DNA of 64,000 bases. Source: Strongylocentrotus droebachiensis. Its lineage: Eukaryota; Echinodermata; Echinoidea; Camarodonta; Strongylocentrotidae. Shown here one piece after another: positions 12,201-25,510 of the stretch. Made by a program: the position numbers and the translations under genes. Within the stretch, counting starts at the first letter, position 1, and each line of letters starts with the position of its first letter. The stretch lies in the NCBI GenBank assembly GCA_035222895.1, contig JAVYIG010006542.1, positions 1 through 64,000 on the forward strand, written 5' to 3'. The notes under the pieces were generated by a model, which had not been told where the DNA came from, made no database searches, and saw nothing but the letters and a program-made list of their open reading frames with translations.

Positions 12201-14762
12201 GTTGCATATTTTATGAATCTTCAAAGTAATTGATTACTTTAGACCTGTTTTGACATCTGATTGTACGGAAATTGGCAATTAAGGCTCAGACTGTTTGCTG
12301 CGGGTGTTTTTAGATCATCCCCAACATGCCTGCTTCTGAAAAACATACACCAGCAGAGTTAACACACAACAACCTATTAGCACTCTATTACTTTTTATCA
12401 GTTTCCCAATCCCTGTAAAGTACTATCGTAGGCCAGGTAATGCTGTTTCCAAAAATGCTAGAAAGTGTTGAGACTGAACTTACTATAGTATAGAAGAAGT
12501 AGAAGGTGGAGGAGGTGGGGAGGGTAGATGTTAGGGGAACCAAGAATTGATTTGTTGGTCATGAATAGGTGAATAATCACTGATGTAATAAAAAGGTTTG
12601 TCGGCTTTATTTACACGGTATTGTTGGGCGGACAGCAATAAGAATTGATTTATTGGTGATAGATGGTTAGTGCCTTTGTTAGGGAACTGTCTTCGATGTT
12701 TCGTGAATGTTTTTTGTCATTCCCATGCACTGCCTGTTCACTTCATCATGTGCTTAACACATTGTCGCTGCTTGTTTCACTTCAGTTGCCTTTAATGGTA
12801 ATTAAAAGCTTAGTACAATAGATTCTAATGAATGTTTTGAAAGATCTCTCTGATAATGGAGGCCATTTTTTCACTCTGTTAAGAACCTAAAAACAGTACA
12901 TGAAGAGCTATCCGATGCAACAAAATCCATCAGGCATGTAAAATGTTTGCATTGATTTACATACAGAAACCCAAGAGAACAAGCAAACCAAATTAAAGGA
13001 ATTCTTAATGCCGCTGAGCTGCATAATAGATGTTTGCTAACTTTTGGGAGTGGGAAAAGAGAGAGAAAAAGGAAAATAAAAGTCCCAGACCTAGTGAAAA
13101 TAAATGAACGTGATGACTCATAATGGTTTTGCATGAATTAGATTTACATTAGAAATACACAAAGAGAGGCATGCTGTGGTAGAAAACAAGTACATGGAGT
13201 GTTGGGTTCTTTCACATGCCTCTATTGGTTGAGGAAACTTGACTTTGGATAGACAATACAGTCACCCTATCAGTTGCCACTTTTCGTATCCCTGGGTGAT
13301 TAGATGTCTTCCTAAAGGCCGGATATTTGACTTTATCCCCTTCCAATTTTCCTATTCTGTTACCAAGATGACTTGCTCCTTTTTTGGGAAGTGTTTGTCT
13401 GCAAATATGTTGGTTCAGAAGCGGTCAAGTGTCCAGTTGAGGTTGCTATGGTTTGGACAGGTCTCTTTGGTCAGTCACAGCAAGGGGGTGAGGAATTACT
13501 GGGAAGGGGGGGATCGATCGAGACCCAATTATTCTGGTGTTAGGGCCACTGAATGTGTCTCCTTATATTCTTGAAAGCTGTGAACATTATTCTTTTGGTA
13601 TAGACACATTCTTCACCAAGAATTCAATTATATTGGAGTGGACATTAATAGGAACTCTTTCAGTTCTCCTCCCCAATTTCATTGACATCCCCTTTTTTTG
13701 GTATACCAACAGAGGAGAATTGAAGTGTCAAGTGTTTGTTGTGGGACTTAAAACAGGGGTGTAAAAGCTGAAATACAATTACCACAAGTAAATCCTTCCT
13801 CAAACCTCCATCAGTTCTGTTATTTCCCTGCCTTTCCATTACTTCACATGGATATGTAGAGGCTTTATTTCTATTCATTAGTTCTGAAACACTTTTTTGA
13901 TGACTGCCAATCTATGCCCACAATCCAGTTGCAACATTTGAAAGGACATTAAACCTAGGAAATATTGAGTGAAATTGACTGACAGACAAGTAATACTCCA
14001 TGCATATTGTTTGAAAAAGAGTACAATATACATCACTCTTTTTTGTTAAGGGATAAAGCATTCAACAAAAGGAAATGTAAGAATAAAGTACCATGTGATC
14101 TAATGTCAGTGAAGACCACCTTTTTTTAGAGAAAAAGAGAGAACTTAGGCCTCCCCTCCATGAAGAGCAAACAAGATGGAGGAAGTTCTGTAAATGTTAG
14201 TTCCAAGATAATGAAGTGGGCTTTTGTCTGGTACCATGTGACATTCAGCAACTCCATCCTTACCTGTCAAACATTCTCTTCTCTCTGTTAACCCCTCCTT
14301 TACCACAACTGATTGAATTATGCCTTACTCAACCCTAGATCTGTTAAACTTCTTTGCACATGTCATTGTATTGAAATGAAGGGAACTATAAATATCTGAA
14401 GTGGGGGAATTAGGAGGACTCTAGGAGTGACAGACATTTCGATTTGAAAGAATGACAGAGATTGTGGTCAAGAATTGACGTCATTCGGCTCAGAAAGAAA
14501 AAAACATTGCAGAAATAAATGTTCCCTAATATATTCAGCACAAGTAGCTAAATTACAAATCCATATTTAATTTCCTCATTCAGGTTGCCTTTTTGCAGCC
14601 AAGTACAATTTAAATTTATTGAGGAGATGACTTTGGCATTAGCCCTAATCCCCACTTTTCTAAAGAAATCCTTTAAAGTAAGACCCTTCCATTAGTTTTC
14701 TTGTTACATTCTGTTTACATGCTGGTCCTAGGCCTATTGTTTGGACCAAAAGAGGATCCATG

Positions 14763-14784
14763 CTGGGCCTAAGAATAGGCCCAG
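14763..14784. repeat. Short perfect palindromic stem
   Basis: CTGGGCCT (14763-14770) and AGGCCCAG (14777-14784) are exact reverse complements separated by six bases. No function is evident. Confidence 0.6.
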
Positions 14785-14972
14785 ACTGAGGAGGATTTAA
14801 AGAGGGAGGGGTCAATAGGTAAGACTATGGGAGGCTTGGTCCCAATACTCTTGGAGCCTATCCGATTATCCCATAACTAGATAAGAATTGTTTGTAAATG
14901 ATCCTAATAACATCTTTGTTTAATCAATGGTTCAGCGTCAGATGCAGTTGCATTCCCTAGACATAAATGTAT

Positions 14973-15080
14973 GCAAGGGTTGCTCCGTCATAATTAGGGG
15001 TGTAAATTTGACCCACGCACCTCATGCAAGGGGTGCTCTGTCATCATTAAGGGGTGTAAAATTGGCCACACGCACCTTAT
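14973..15080. repeat. Two-copy tandem duplication, units of 53 and 55 bp
   Basis: Unit 1 is 14973-15025 and unit 2 is 15026-15080. Both start GCAAGGG or GCAAGGGG, share TGCTC-GTCAT and GGGGTGTAAA blocks, and end in CACGCACCT-AT. They differ by a few substitutions and small indels. Confidence 0.8.
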
Positions 15081-16687
15081 TTTGGGATCAAGGCGATATA
15101 TCCGATCAATAACCTCTTGTTTGGCCAAGCAGCATAATGTGCGCATAATTTGAGATATTATGCCTGCAAGATATATCCACAGCATTGGGTCACCTCACCT
15201 GGCTGTAACTTGAAAGAAATAAGGAAACACAATGATGATTTTCAGTCTGGTCAAGGTCATGCAACAAATAAGCTCAATGATTTAGTTTCAGAGGATTAAG
15301 CTCCATTACATTCATACCCTGAAAGCCAGCAAAGAATTGAAGGAGCCTAATGTGGCATTATGAAATATGATTGGAGCGGTAGGGGATATAGTGCTACACA
15401 GTGGAATGAAAGGATTTTGGCCCTTTTGGTAGGTAATATGCAGCCTAGAAATATATTCATTTCTAGAGCTTCTTAAAATAGTCCCATTTGATAGAGCCAC
15501 AATGAACTTGTGAAGTCTTTAAATTAACAAAAGCTCCGGAGCAAGTTGCATGGCTCCATAGGGTTCCTTAAAAAGTGCATGTAATTGGTGAATGAAAGAA
15601 GGGCATTTGCGAACAAGCTCTGGCCATTAATTTATATGATTATGTAGATAAAAGATGTTTATTGGAATTTGTAATTTTTTCAACTTTGAAAATCAGAAAT
15701 GGTTGCATACAAGAAACAAATCCTCTGAGTGGTCCATATTCACAAAATGTATGTGCGAAATGTTCAATAAGAGCACGTTACATCTACTTGTAGGCCTTCA
15801 TGTTAGCTTTCTTTGCTTAACCAGAAACCCAAGTATGTTGATTCATAGTAGTTTCTTGGTATATATTCTCAAGTTAGCTATCGGCTATGAATACAGAAGC
15901 ACAATTGATGAAAGCGGGTTAGAATTACATCTATTCGTAACTAGCCTGTCCAAATTCTAAAGACTGCCATATACTAAGTAAACTTTGACATTTGATAATG
16001 AATAAGTCTTCAAACTACGTGAAACGGATAAGTATTTGGAAAGATTGGAGTAAAGCAAAGTTGAAAAGTTCACAAAGTTTGTCTCAATGTTCTTAGACTT
16101 AGACCAATATATATCGCATGAGGGGTTTGAAATTCTCTGTTTGGGTGATAGAGCATCATGCCGTCATGAAAATGCTAGAGAAAAGGGCGTAAGATTTGGG
16201 CAAAAGTGCGAGACTTCTCAGAAGTGAAGGGGGTGAAGTCATCTTGACTTGAGCAGCGGACATGTCAGTTAAGCTAGCTGCGTCCTGCCCTGGTTTTCAT
16301 CTCTCCCTCTCTCACCTCCATTGCCGTTTTAGCGAGCCACCGAGAGTTCATGGCCAGTTTCCCCAACTGGTGCATGAAGTGGCAAGCAGGTGGAACATCG
16401 AAATCACTTGCCCTGTCAACGTATCAAAAAAGATAAGAGAAAAAAATCGGCTAGAGTCACCCAAGAAGAGAATATCTCTAAGGCACTTTTGAAAAGCTGT
16501 GAGAATTTTTAGGAATTAAAAAGTTGGGAATCCTTGTCCTTTTTCACTCTGATCTTTTGTCTTGCTGATCAAGCTTTTGTTGCGTGGGATATGTCAATCA
16601 GTTATGGTTGGTGCCCAGTTTGGCGTGAAGTTATTGTCACGTTTTTATGCTCTCATAGTTCATGTGAGCATCTCGTACAGATCGATT
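15081..16687. other. Intron 1 segment without recognisable genes
   Basis: Mostly AT-rich. From about 16140 to 16450 the GC content rises visibly above the surroundings, without a convincing reading frame; this patch is noted as a possible regulatory element. Confidence 0.4.
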
Positions 16688-16768
16688 TCATCTGCTCAGA
16701 GGCAGAAGGGTTTTAAGTGTATGTTATATCATTTGATTTAATGCCCTTCTCTGGCTCTCAGCCCATGA
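16688..16768. repeat. Foldback element, AGAAGGG family, copy 1
   Basis: The left arm reads TCATCTGCTCAG then GCAGAAGGGTTTTAA. The right arm reads TTTAATGCCCTTCT then CTGGCTCTCAG and ends near TGA. The arms are imperfect reverse complements around a short AT-rich loop. The same arm words recur at the other sites listed as this family. Confidence 0.7.
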
Positions 16769-16814
16769 TAGGCAGTTCCAGTAAGCCAGAACCACATTTG
16801 TATTATGGACTTTT

Positions 16815-16892
16815 CATATTTTGAAAGTCAGAAGGGTGTTAACTCTATGTAATGTCATAGGATTTAATGCCCTTCTGGCTATCAGCAGATGA
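16815..16892. repeat. Foldback element, AGAAGGG family, copy 2
   Basis: The left arm has GTCAGAAGGGTGTTAACTC. The right arm has TTTAATGCCCTTCTGGC followed by ATCAGCAGATGA. It lies under 50 bp from copy 1, and both read as palindromes of about 80 bp. Confidence 0.75.
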
Positions 16893-19060
16893 CACATACT
16901 TTCCAGCAAGGTACATACTGCTCTGGTCATATGATGTAACTTCATACCGTGACTGTACATTGTTTAGGCAGACTAACTCTAGTATGTGCCACCAGAACCG
17001 TGAACTGTTAGATAATTAATTATATGGAGCATTGCAAGGAGAAATGGGTGAATGTACTATATGAATCATTAGCCTTTCTTATTGGGAACAGTAACAGATT
17101 TCTTTCTTCAATCAAAGATTTTAAAAGAGAAAACAATGGGTCCTGGTACACCTGTTTCTGCAATGGCTACCTTTGAAATGATGTAAGATTGCAAGAGTGT
17201 GATTTAATTTGTTATGAACTTTATGAAAGCAGTACCCAACAACATATGGAGAAAATTCAGCAATACAAGGCATTATGTAGCCTGTATGACAAGCCTTGTG
17301 TGGATTTGCAGGGAGAGAGAGAGAAATACAGATACAGTTACAGAAATGCCGACAGAGATAGAATGGGGGGAAAGAAAGAGAGGAAGTACGGTTGATGCTC
17401 CACAATGCTGCACTCACAAAAATCAATGGTGAAGTGACAATGGGTGATAGTTTTGCATCATTAGATAGGTCAGTTTCAATTGCGTCTGAATCCCGCTGTA
17501 ATCTATTCTATCAGCCCACCAGTTCTCTTTATTTACCCCTCTCTCCTGTACCGCCTCTTTGATATGTGTTCATAGCGATTCACTCTGTAAAGTAAACGTA
17601 GGCATGGTTGAATATGAAGCAAAGATTGTTTCGCATTAATTTGTGACAGTGCCTTGCAGTGTAGGGAACATGGTTTAATAATTTTGATTTATATTTTAAA
17701 CCCCAAAAATAGGCTAATTTGTTGTTTGCTGCACTGTAAGCCCTATATATTAGTTACCGGTAGTTAGTTGCCCTACACTTTTTTTTCATTTTCTTCTTTT
17801 CAATAACTTTTTAAAAGTTCACTGGGTTATGTTGCAATAAATGAAGTCTGTCTTCTTTCATATGGACAAGGAGACCATGAAGTCTTTAAGTTTGTGCATC
17901 TGTCTAAGATACCACAGGGACAAACAAAATGGCCAACACAAGAAAATCCCTGTTTCACATACCGGTATTTACTATAAGTCTCAAGGAAACCACATAAAGA
18001 AAAACCCAAACCTTGGATGTTTTCTCTGCTCAAACAATGCTCAGATATTTAGAGGTGGAGAAAAGGAACAAAGATGACACACAGGACAGAGAAACGGCCA
18101 CAAATTGTTTGGAATAAAGAAAATAAATGCTAGCCAAAATAATTCTCAGACATTGAAGGTGAAGAAGGGGATTAAAGATGATGAAAGCAGGGCTAGAAAA
18201 TATAACACTAATTGTATGCTATTGTTAAAACCTGCATGAATTGGAATTGTATTTAATTTGGTCATACAAGGTATGTAACCCTAATTTCACAATAAAGATT
18301 TAAAAGATGAGAAAATATCTCGGCATAGGTATAGTCTCCTGTGTAGTTTCCTTTTTTCATATTTGCTCAAGATCTGTATACACTTGTGTCCCTTTAATTG
18401 AGATATACTTTTTTTTTACTGTGTCATGCTCAGGAAGCTCTACAGGCAATACCTGTCCATACCAATTATGTGAAACCTGTCTACAACAGGTAAACAAGAA
18501 AGAAAGAAAAGTGCTAAAATCCTGTTGTGAAAACACAGGTGCATTGCTTTCCAACCTTCCTCTTGTTATATCTCAGGGATTATCAAACTCCCAAGACAAA
18601 TTTAAAAGTCTTGTGTCTTTAATCATAAGTAAGGGAAAAGTCTGAAAGCGTGATATTGAGACAAACCTTTAGGCCTCTATATTCAATGCTGTTGTTTGAC
18701 AGAAGGGGGAGGGGCAAATATGGCTCATAGTTTGTGTAAAGTTAACTATGAGGAAAGAAATAAAACCTGAAAGATGTCAAGACTCAAAGGAGTATATTGT
18801 TTGTTGAAAGCCATAAAAACATTAAGTCATACCCTCTTATACAGAATCAATGCACATCTAACTATCTAGAGATTATATAGGGAGGGAGGAATGAGACAAA
18901 CAGATGGGCAAAACTGGCAGCCTTCAAAAAATATTTCATAAATGTTTGAAACCTAAGTGGCTGCAGTCTGCTCTCATGGCTCAAAATGTGTACTGTATAA
19001 TCCCTAAGCCTACACAGAGATGTGCATGGTGATCTAGTAACGGATAGTCTGGAGACATGA

Positions 19061-19076
19061 GGGGGGGGGGGGGGGG
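19061..19076. repeat. Poly-G run (16 bp)
   Basis: Sixteen consecutive G on the + strand, followed by TGGAGG. Length may be affected by sequencing or assembly error. Confidence 0.9.
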
Positions 19077-21569
19077 TGGAGGTAGGTCGGGGATGTTTGT
19101 CCATGCAAAGGAACCATGAATCATTGATGATTCTTGGCCGAAAATGTGCCTGCTTATCTCGGGAGCAGGTGTTGAAAACTGTCACAGGTCACAGAGGGCA
19201 AGATTAGAGCATCTTTTGAAGAGTTTCATTGGGACATCAGATTAAGTATGTAGGCCAAAGGAAATGAGAGTCCACACTTCAAATTATGTTCATGGAGTTT
19301 GGAAGGTAGCCTACACGTGGACAAATGTTGTAACTGCAATTCATACTGTTATTGAAGTATGTTGATAATTTAAATTGCGCTAATATATATTTTGTTCTGC
19401 CTGCAACAAGATAACTTCCAGCAGTTTCAAAATCCAATATTCCTGATGAGAGAAACTTGATGGCATTTAACTAAGCCCAAGGTGATATAGGCCTATAGTT
19501 CACCAATTTCAAAGGGGATAACACCTAGGTTAGTTTGCAATTAAACAAAACCTCATTATCTATATTGGGCTACTCCTGACATTAGTCAAGCCTATGTGAA
19601 AACTTATACAATGTACACCAAGACTTTTTATGTGAATAATTCCTCAAATCCCTTTTCAAAATAGGCCCTTTATGTCAATGTCATTACTGTTTGCTCCTCA
19701 ATCGGACTATCAATGAATATACCCTGCTAATCTATATCCCTGGTCAGTTACATATTAACCATCTACAGTTTGACATTAATGACTTCAGTTGTCAGGTACA
19801 TGTCACCCCTCATATCACCTTACCCCAATCACCTCCTCCCCCACACCCCTGCCAATGCCCCTTCGAATCTCCTGACACCATTCATGGGCCCTCTTTTGTT
19901 ACCCAGTCATTGTGCGCACAGATCCTTTTCTTCTCCAGAACTGGTATGAATACTTCCTGATTCCTTTTAAACATTGTATAAATCAGAATTCTAAACACTC
20001 CTCCCACCCCCAGTGAATGGTAACCAGTGATCAATTCATTCCTAACAATCAACACATTTGTAGATTATAGACAATAGTCCTGCAAACATTGGCTTTCTTT
20101 GGTCTGAAAGGTTTGGCAGTATCTCCCCTTTCCTTGTGTGCACTTCGCACCATTCCTGGGTCCATTGTGTGTCCCCTTGTTCCAACCCTCCTGCCAAAAG
20201 GTACAACACTTTAGGCAAACAGCCCTGGTGAGGTGATAGGCCTGTAATTGAAAAAGATTGATGTAAGGTGACAAATTGATCATCTAAATTGAAATCTAAG
20301 TCTCGTTGGGATTGTGTATGACATAGCAACCAAGCAACAAACCAAACATCTTACCCTGAACATGGCATAGATGCAAAAGGTCTCAGAAATTTGACAAGAC
20401 TGTCCCACCCACTGTCCCATACTTTGGCCAATCCTTCATCTGATGAATATTTAATTTAGTGCTCCCAACTTCAGAAAGGAAACATCCCATTTCATCTTGT
20501 ACTAATTCACCATTATGGTTGAAATCATTGAAAATATTTCTTTGCCTCATCTAAAACGTAACCATCTGTGACGGTTTTGATACCTATGGTTCAGACACCT
20601 TCCTCAGCCATCTTGTTTGGTTTTGTTTCCAATGGTAAACTTCTCAACTTTGGTCGGCCACTCGGTCTGTCCAAGGAGTTATTTGTCTGTTGCCTGCAAG
20701 AAGGCAATACAAAGCTGTTAGGTCCTTCTTGCGAGCAGCTGAAGTATTGCCTCATCCCAATTTGTCCAGCCCCATCAAGTGTCCTCCACCTTGGGTCAAT
20801 ATTGACCTACATGTATCTGCAGCCCTCTCCCTTCTCACTAGAGCAGGCAAGGGGAAGACTGCAATCTGTTACATGAATTATTTGAAATGAAATATTGCCT
20901 GGTGAATGGGATATGATCTAGAGATATGATATGATGGGGTCAGCTATCATCGATATGTATTTTTAAGAGCCTATCAATTCATCTATTTCAACCATGTCCT
21001 AACCCTTCCTTTCATCAGTAGCCTCTCGTTTCATGATGTTATTTTGAAATGTAGAAGTGAGCTTTTAGGTTTTCGTATTTGAATTGACTTGATGGTTAAT
21101 AGAGGAAAGGAAGGTTAAAAAGCTACGCTACTAAGTCCTAAAGGGAAATGTTGAACAGAATTTTATTTTATGAGAATTATTTACAGGTGCTGAGGGGTTA
21201 GAACAAGTTGCCATCCCACTGTTTTTGAGGTTTGGGAAACTTTTTTCTTCTTCTCCAGGCAAGCTAAATGCGAGTCTATGGTCAATACCCTTGGGGTATG
21301 AACAGTGTAAATGAGGATTCGTTAAGATCATGACCTCCTGCTTTAATGAGAAAATTATGTGACCCAGTTTGACTGCCAGACAAGGGAAGAACTGTTTAAT
21401 GCAGCAGGGACAGGATTAGTAAAGATCGCAGGGATCAACGAAAGAGGGGAGGAGGAGGGGGACAGAAATCTAGCTGTAAGTGATAGGTGGCACTATATGC
21501 AGCACTAATTGGGTCTTTAATAGGTGCTTTAACACTTCTAGAGATAAAGGTAATCTTTCCTACACTTGA

Positions 21570-21582
21570 CCCCCCCCCCCCC
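21570..21582. repeat. Poly-C run (13 bp)
   Basis: Thirteen consecutive C on the + strand followed directly by AAAAG. A simple homopolymer. Confidence 0.9.
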
Positions 21583-22938
21583 AAAAGAAAAAACCCTCTT
21601 TGGATGTTTAGTTATTCCATAGTTAATCAAACCTTTTACCAACAACTTTTTGCATTAACTGTCTTCATGGACATGTTAATTGGCATGATTTCTTTGCAAC
21701 AATCAAGAAACTGCCAGCAACTTTGCAACTACGTTCCCAGCAATCCTATATAACATAATAAGGGGCATAAAAACCCACTCCCTCTCTTGCTTACCCATAT
21801 TGAAGATCATCTCTTTGTCACTTCTTCACTTTAAATCTTATTTAATCACTCTGATAGTAGGCTTGAACAGTTTTATGTGTATATTTTGCACTTCAGATAG
21901 GGCTGTTACCTTCTTAATTGCTTCGTTGATGACAGTCGTTGAAATGAACTACCGGTAGGCACTTTTGAAGTTTCTATTATTTAGACCCAATACCAAATAC
22001 CTTCTTATCTTGCTTCTTAAGGGTTGTCTAGAACAATTATCTTTACAGGTGCGAATAAATAGATGTCTTTCCGGGCTGGTTTTATTTAAGGAGATAGAAA
22101 GAGGTGTTGCATTTGCCCAGGTATCATAAATAGAGCTGAAGTTAGGGTTTGTATCAATATGAGAATGTGTGATTTTGGTACACACAGCAACAATGGTCAC
22201 AAACATCGCAACAATAAAGATATATATGTATGCTCCAAATATGCACTATCCTGTCTACACAACTGTCTCAATACTGTTCTATTTCTACTTACATGACTTG
22301 GGCATCAAGATTATATGGACCTAGATTACATTTTCCCAGCATTACCGCAGCAAATCATGATAAAAGGCAGAGGTGAATAGGACAAGGTTTGATTCTAAAA
22401 AGATAGACCTTAGTATGGTGGCTTAAAATTAGCACAACCCTGAAAAATTCATAGAATCATTGAGGTGATGAGATCCTGCAATAGAGTTGGTCTGAAAAGA
22501 ATTCCAGATTTAATTGTAGCAAGGAGAAGTAATCTTTAAGCAATTGTAAGCAGTTTATGGTATTACCTCATCCCATCAGAAAGAAAAGTTTAAATGACTT
22601 GTTAGGATGTTTAGTACATTATGGCTTCTCAAAGACTTATTCATTAGATTTCAGGGTTGAGACCCCGTTGCTGTGCATCTGTTTGGCCTAGGACTATCTT
22701 AGGCCTGTGAATTGTATTCAATGTTTTTCATTTTCAAATTTTCCCAACTTGTAGAAGTAGACCAAGACATTCTTTTCCAATAATGCTTCAACCTGTGCTG
22801 CAACCTGTTCTGCTATTTTTGCTGCTACCTGCCCCTCCAATCCCCGGCAAACAAGCCTAATTGGCTGGTTTAGACCTCCTCCCAACTTTCAATTACTCTG
22901 GTGAGAATTGCATCAGGGGTCTTACCTAGCGCTAACCT

Positions 22939-22957
22939 GGAGACCAGTCTGGTCTCC
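22939..22957. repeat. Short perfect palindrome (9-bp arms, 1-bp centre)
   Basis: GGAGACCAG and CTGGTCTCC are exact reverse complements around a single T. No function is evident. Confidence 0.6.
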
Positions 22958-23543
22958 CAGACCTTAGAATAATAATACCTAAGCTCTGTATGCGACTATA
23001 GGTTGGATTTGATCCATTGTTATCCCGAAAATTTGCTTCAATAACCTGAACATGGTGTGCTTAATTTATTGTCATTTTCCTAGTACATTCTGTCCTTTGC
23101 CTCTACTGGAATGCTAGCACCTTGTACAGCCTGATCAGCCTTTATGTACAAGTCAAAGAAAGTATACTGCAAATTCAGAAGATGGTGATGATAATTATAT
23201 GACATTACAGAAGCCTTTGTGTATTTACATACACAAAATACATGGAAATATGTGGAAACTTCTGTATGGTTTGATTTGCTTCATATCTATGTTGATTGAT
23301 TACTGTCTCGTGCATATGAAGCATTGCCATATTGTATTTTGAGCTCCCAACACATTCACAGGTCTCAATGAAATACAGCCATAGAAATACAGTACAGATG
23401 TAATGTGATAAGAACTTTACAGGGACACTATCCAGTGCATACTAGATACATTTAGGTTAATCTTATTGTGCTTTGAAATATGACTGACTTTGTCTTTTTC
23501 TTTACGGGTAAAAGCTTAACATTTCAGCTTAACAGTATAAAGA

Positions 23544-23560
23544 AAGAGAGAGAGAGAGAG
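23544..23560. repeat. (GA)n microsatellite
   Basis: About eight GA units following AAAGAA and running into a G-rich purine tract to about 23590. Confidence 0.85.
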
Positions 23561-23810
23561 GGGGAGATAAAGGGGGAGGGGCTAGGGTGGGTGAAGAAAA
23601 ACAAAACTAGAGCTCTTATAGAAATTCAAATACTGCAAATGCTTCACTACTGAGAAATCCACTCAAAGGCCATTTTAACTACCAGTACTTATTTTGTTGC
23701 TTTCATATGACAGAGGTAGTTATAAGATTCACACATTCCTGAAGGTGGTGAGCTGGAACATTTAAATAGCCCTATCCTGTTGTAAATGAAGTAAACTTTC
23801 CTACTTGTAT

Positions 23811-23873
23811 CTCTCCTTCTCCACCTTCTCCTTCTTCTCCTCCTTCTCCTTCTTCTCCTTCTTCTCCTTCTCT
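23811..23873. repeat. Pyrimidine tract of CTT/CTC triplets
   Basis: About 60 bases of TTCTCC and CTTCTT units on the + strand, an almost pure polypyrimidine tract with an imperfect hexamer period. Confidence 0.85.
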
Positions 23874-24296
23874 TGTTGCAAGATTAAGTTCAATGCCATT
23901 AAAGGCGGAAACCTTGGAATCAAAAGTAAATATTTAACTCAATACCTGCTAGACCAATCACCACCTGCCCCTGTGTAGACAATACTTGATTAGGGGAAGG
24001 TAATGTCCTAATTGGTCCAAATGGGGTTAAATAGGTTACCTTTCCAAATTCGACTCCCCTATGGCATTGGTTCCTCTAAAGGGGGGTAAATTGGTTTTTA
24101 TTTAGACCCCTTCTGCTCCCTTCCTACTAAATTACCCTCTTCCATAAATCTTCAGCGTGTGTTCATACAGATAAGAGGAGCATCATTAGACCGTTTTGAA
24201 TGATTTACTGCAGTAAAACATACATTAGAACAGTATGCATTGAATTAAGTTGTGTGCTAAAAGGAACAGGGCAATAAAACAGAAGTAGTCCCATAT

Positions 24297-24335
24297 ATGG
24301 TCTGTAAAGAGCCAGAATGGTGTTAACTCTATTCT
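24297..24335. repeat. AGAAGGG family, partial copy (one arm)
   Basis: GTAAAGAGCCAGAATGGTG followed by TTAACTCTAT matches the left arm of the family. No good right arm follows, so it looks like a degraded or half copy. Confidence 0.5.
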
Positions 24336-25149
24336 TTAAAAAATGGCAATACTAAAGATACACCATCTTGCACATTGTCTGGTGTCTAAACACAAAACGT
24401 TATATTAAACACCAATAAACGTTCAACACGTAAGAACTCCCTCTGCCTGATCATGGATATATAACTGTCTGTTTGCCTTATCCTGGGGTTGAGGGGAGGG
24501 CTTGAAATGCACATGATGTCTAGCCAGGAAGTCTTTCTATCTTCATCATTCTTCGCTGCAAGTATAGACCATAGTATCTGCAGTTTAAAGGCTTGGAACT
24601 CGTGTATCTCTAGAAGTGTTTTATAACTATGATACAGCAGGAAAAGCATAGAAATATATAATACTGCATAGGCCAAAATTGTAATTTATCCTTTTCTTGA
24701 CACATAGCATATCATAGACAAATCAATTTAGTGAAAGTGAATGGATAATTGAATGATGATCCAGCCTTACACTTGAATTGTACTTGTAGGCCTATTTGGT
24801 TCATCGTTATGACTGCTAGCTAGATATATTGGGAGTTAAAGTTCATATGAACCCTAAATTGGATATTATGATTGCATCCCTGTTGTGCCCAAGGATGAAA
24901 TTCAGCCAATATGGAAACTCTTAGCCTTCACAAAACTACAGCCGAGCTAGACATGGTCCCATGTATGCTAAATGGCGTCCTGCCATCAGAGAGCGCAGAA
25001 GTCATACCCCTTTGGTCAGCATTATTTCATTCTTTTTCACGGTACAGTGTATCCTTTGTGCTGTAGAATTTGTGCAGCCATGTGACACGCTTGTTTGTGT
25101 CTGAATTCGCTTGCATTAAATAATCCACTCTTATTACGAGGAATAGCAA

Positions 25150-25205
25150 GGAGTGGCCGTTCAAGGAGGGGCTGGACGGAGTGGCCGTTCAAGGAGGGGC
25201 TGGAC
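25150..25205. repeat. Perfect tandem duplication of 28 bp
   Basis: Units at 25150-25177 and 25178-25205 are identical (each begins GGAGTGGCCGTTCAAGGAGG). The identity implies a recent duplication or a collapsed longer array. Confidence 0.95.
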
Positions 25206-25444
25206 TGCAAAGAAATACTTGTCACCAAATGTGACATAAGTATTTGCCCCCCTACCTCAAGATGTACACCATCCTTGAAGCTTGACCACTCGGCTTCGGA
25301 GTACTTCACAATTCAAACCAAAAGGAGTGCATGCTCTGGTCAAGTATTGTTCAAAAATCATTATTTCCCTCCCCTCTGCCTTTTATCTACTGTATCTGTC
25401 AACTATTTGAAATAAATTAAATGAGACCTCAATAGTTTAGGAGT

Positions 25445-25510
25445 AAGGTTTTCAATAATGAAGGTTTTCAATAATAAAGGTTTTCGATAACAGTTTTCAA
25501 TAATAAAGGG
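25445..25510. repeat. Short tandem repeat, about 16-bp unit, four copies
   Basis: The unit AAGGTTTTCAATAATG occurs, with small changes, at 25445, 25461, 25477 and 25492, ending near AATAATAAAGG. Later units have substitutions and 1-2 base deletions. Confidence 0.8.

Larger units (their letters stand above)
6078..14972. other. Intron 1 segment without recognisable genes
   Basis: AT-rich sequence with scattered poly(A)/poly(T) runs and short purine-rich patches, for example near 12490-12530. Reading frames up to 127 codons (10738-11121, minus strand) look like chance frames rich in Phe, Ser and Lys. I see no RNA gene or mobile-element coding region. Confidence 0.5.
16893..24296. other. Intron 1 segment without recognisable genes
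   Basis: AT-rich unique-looking DNA with a few homopolymer and purine tracts listed separately. Reading frames here are short and unconvincing on both strands. No RNA gene seen. Confidence 0.45.
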
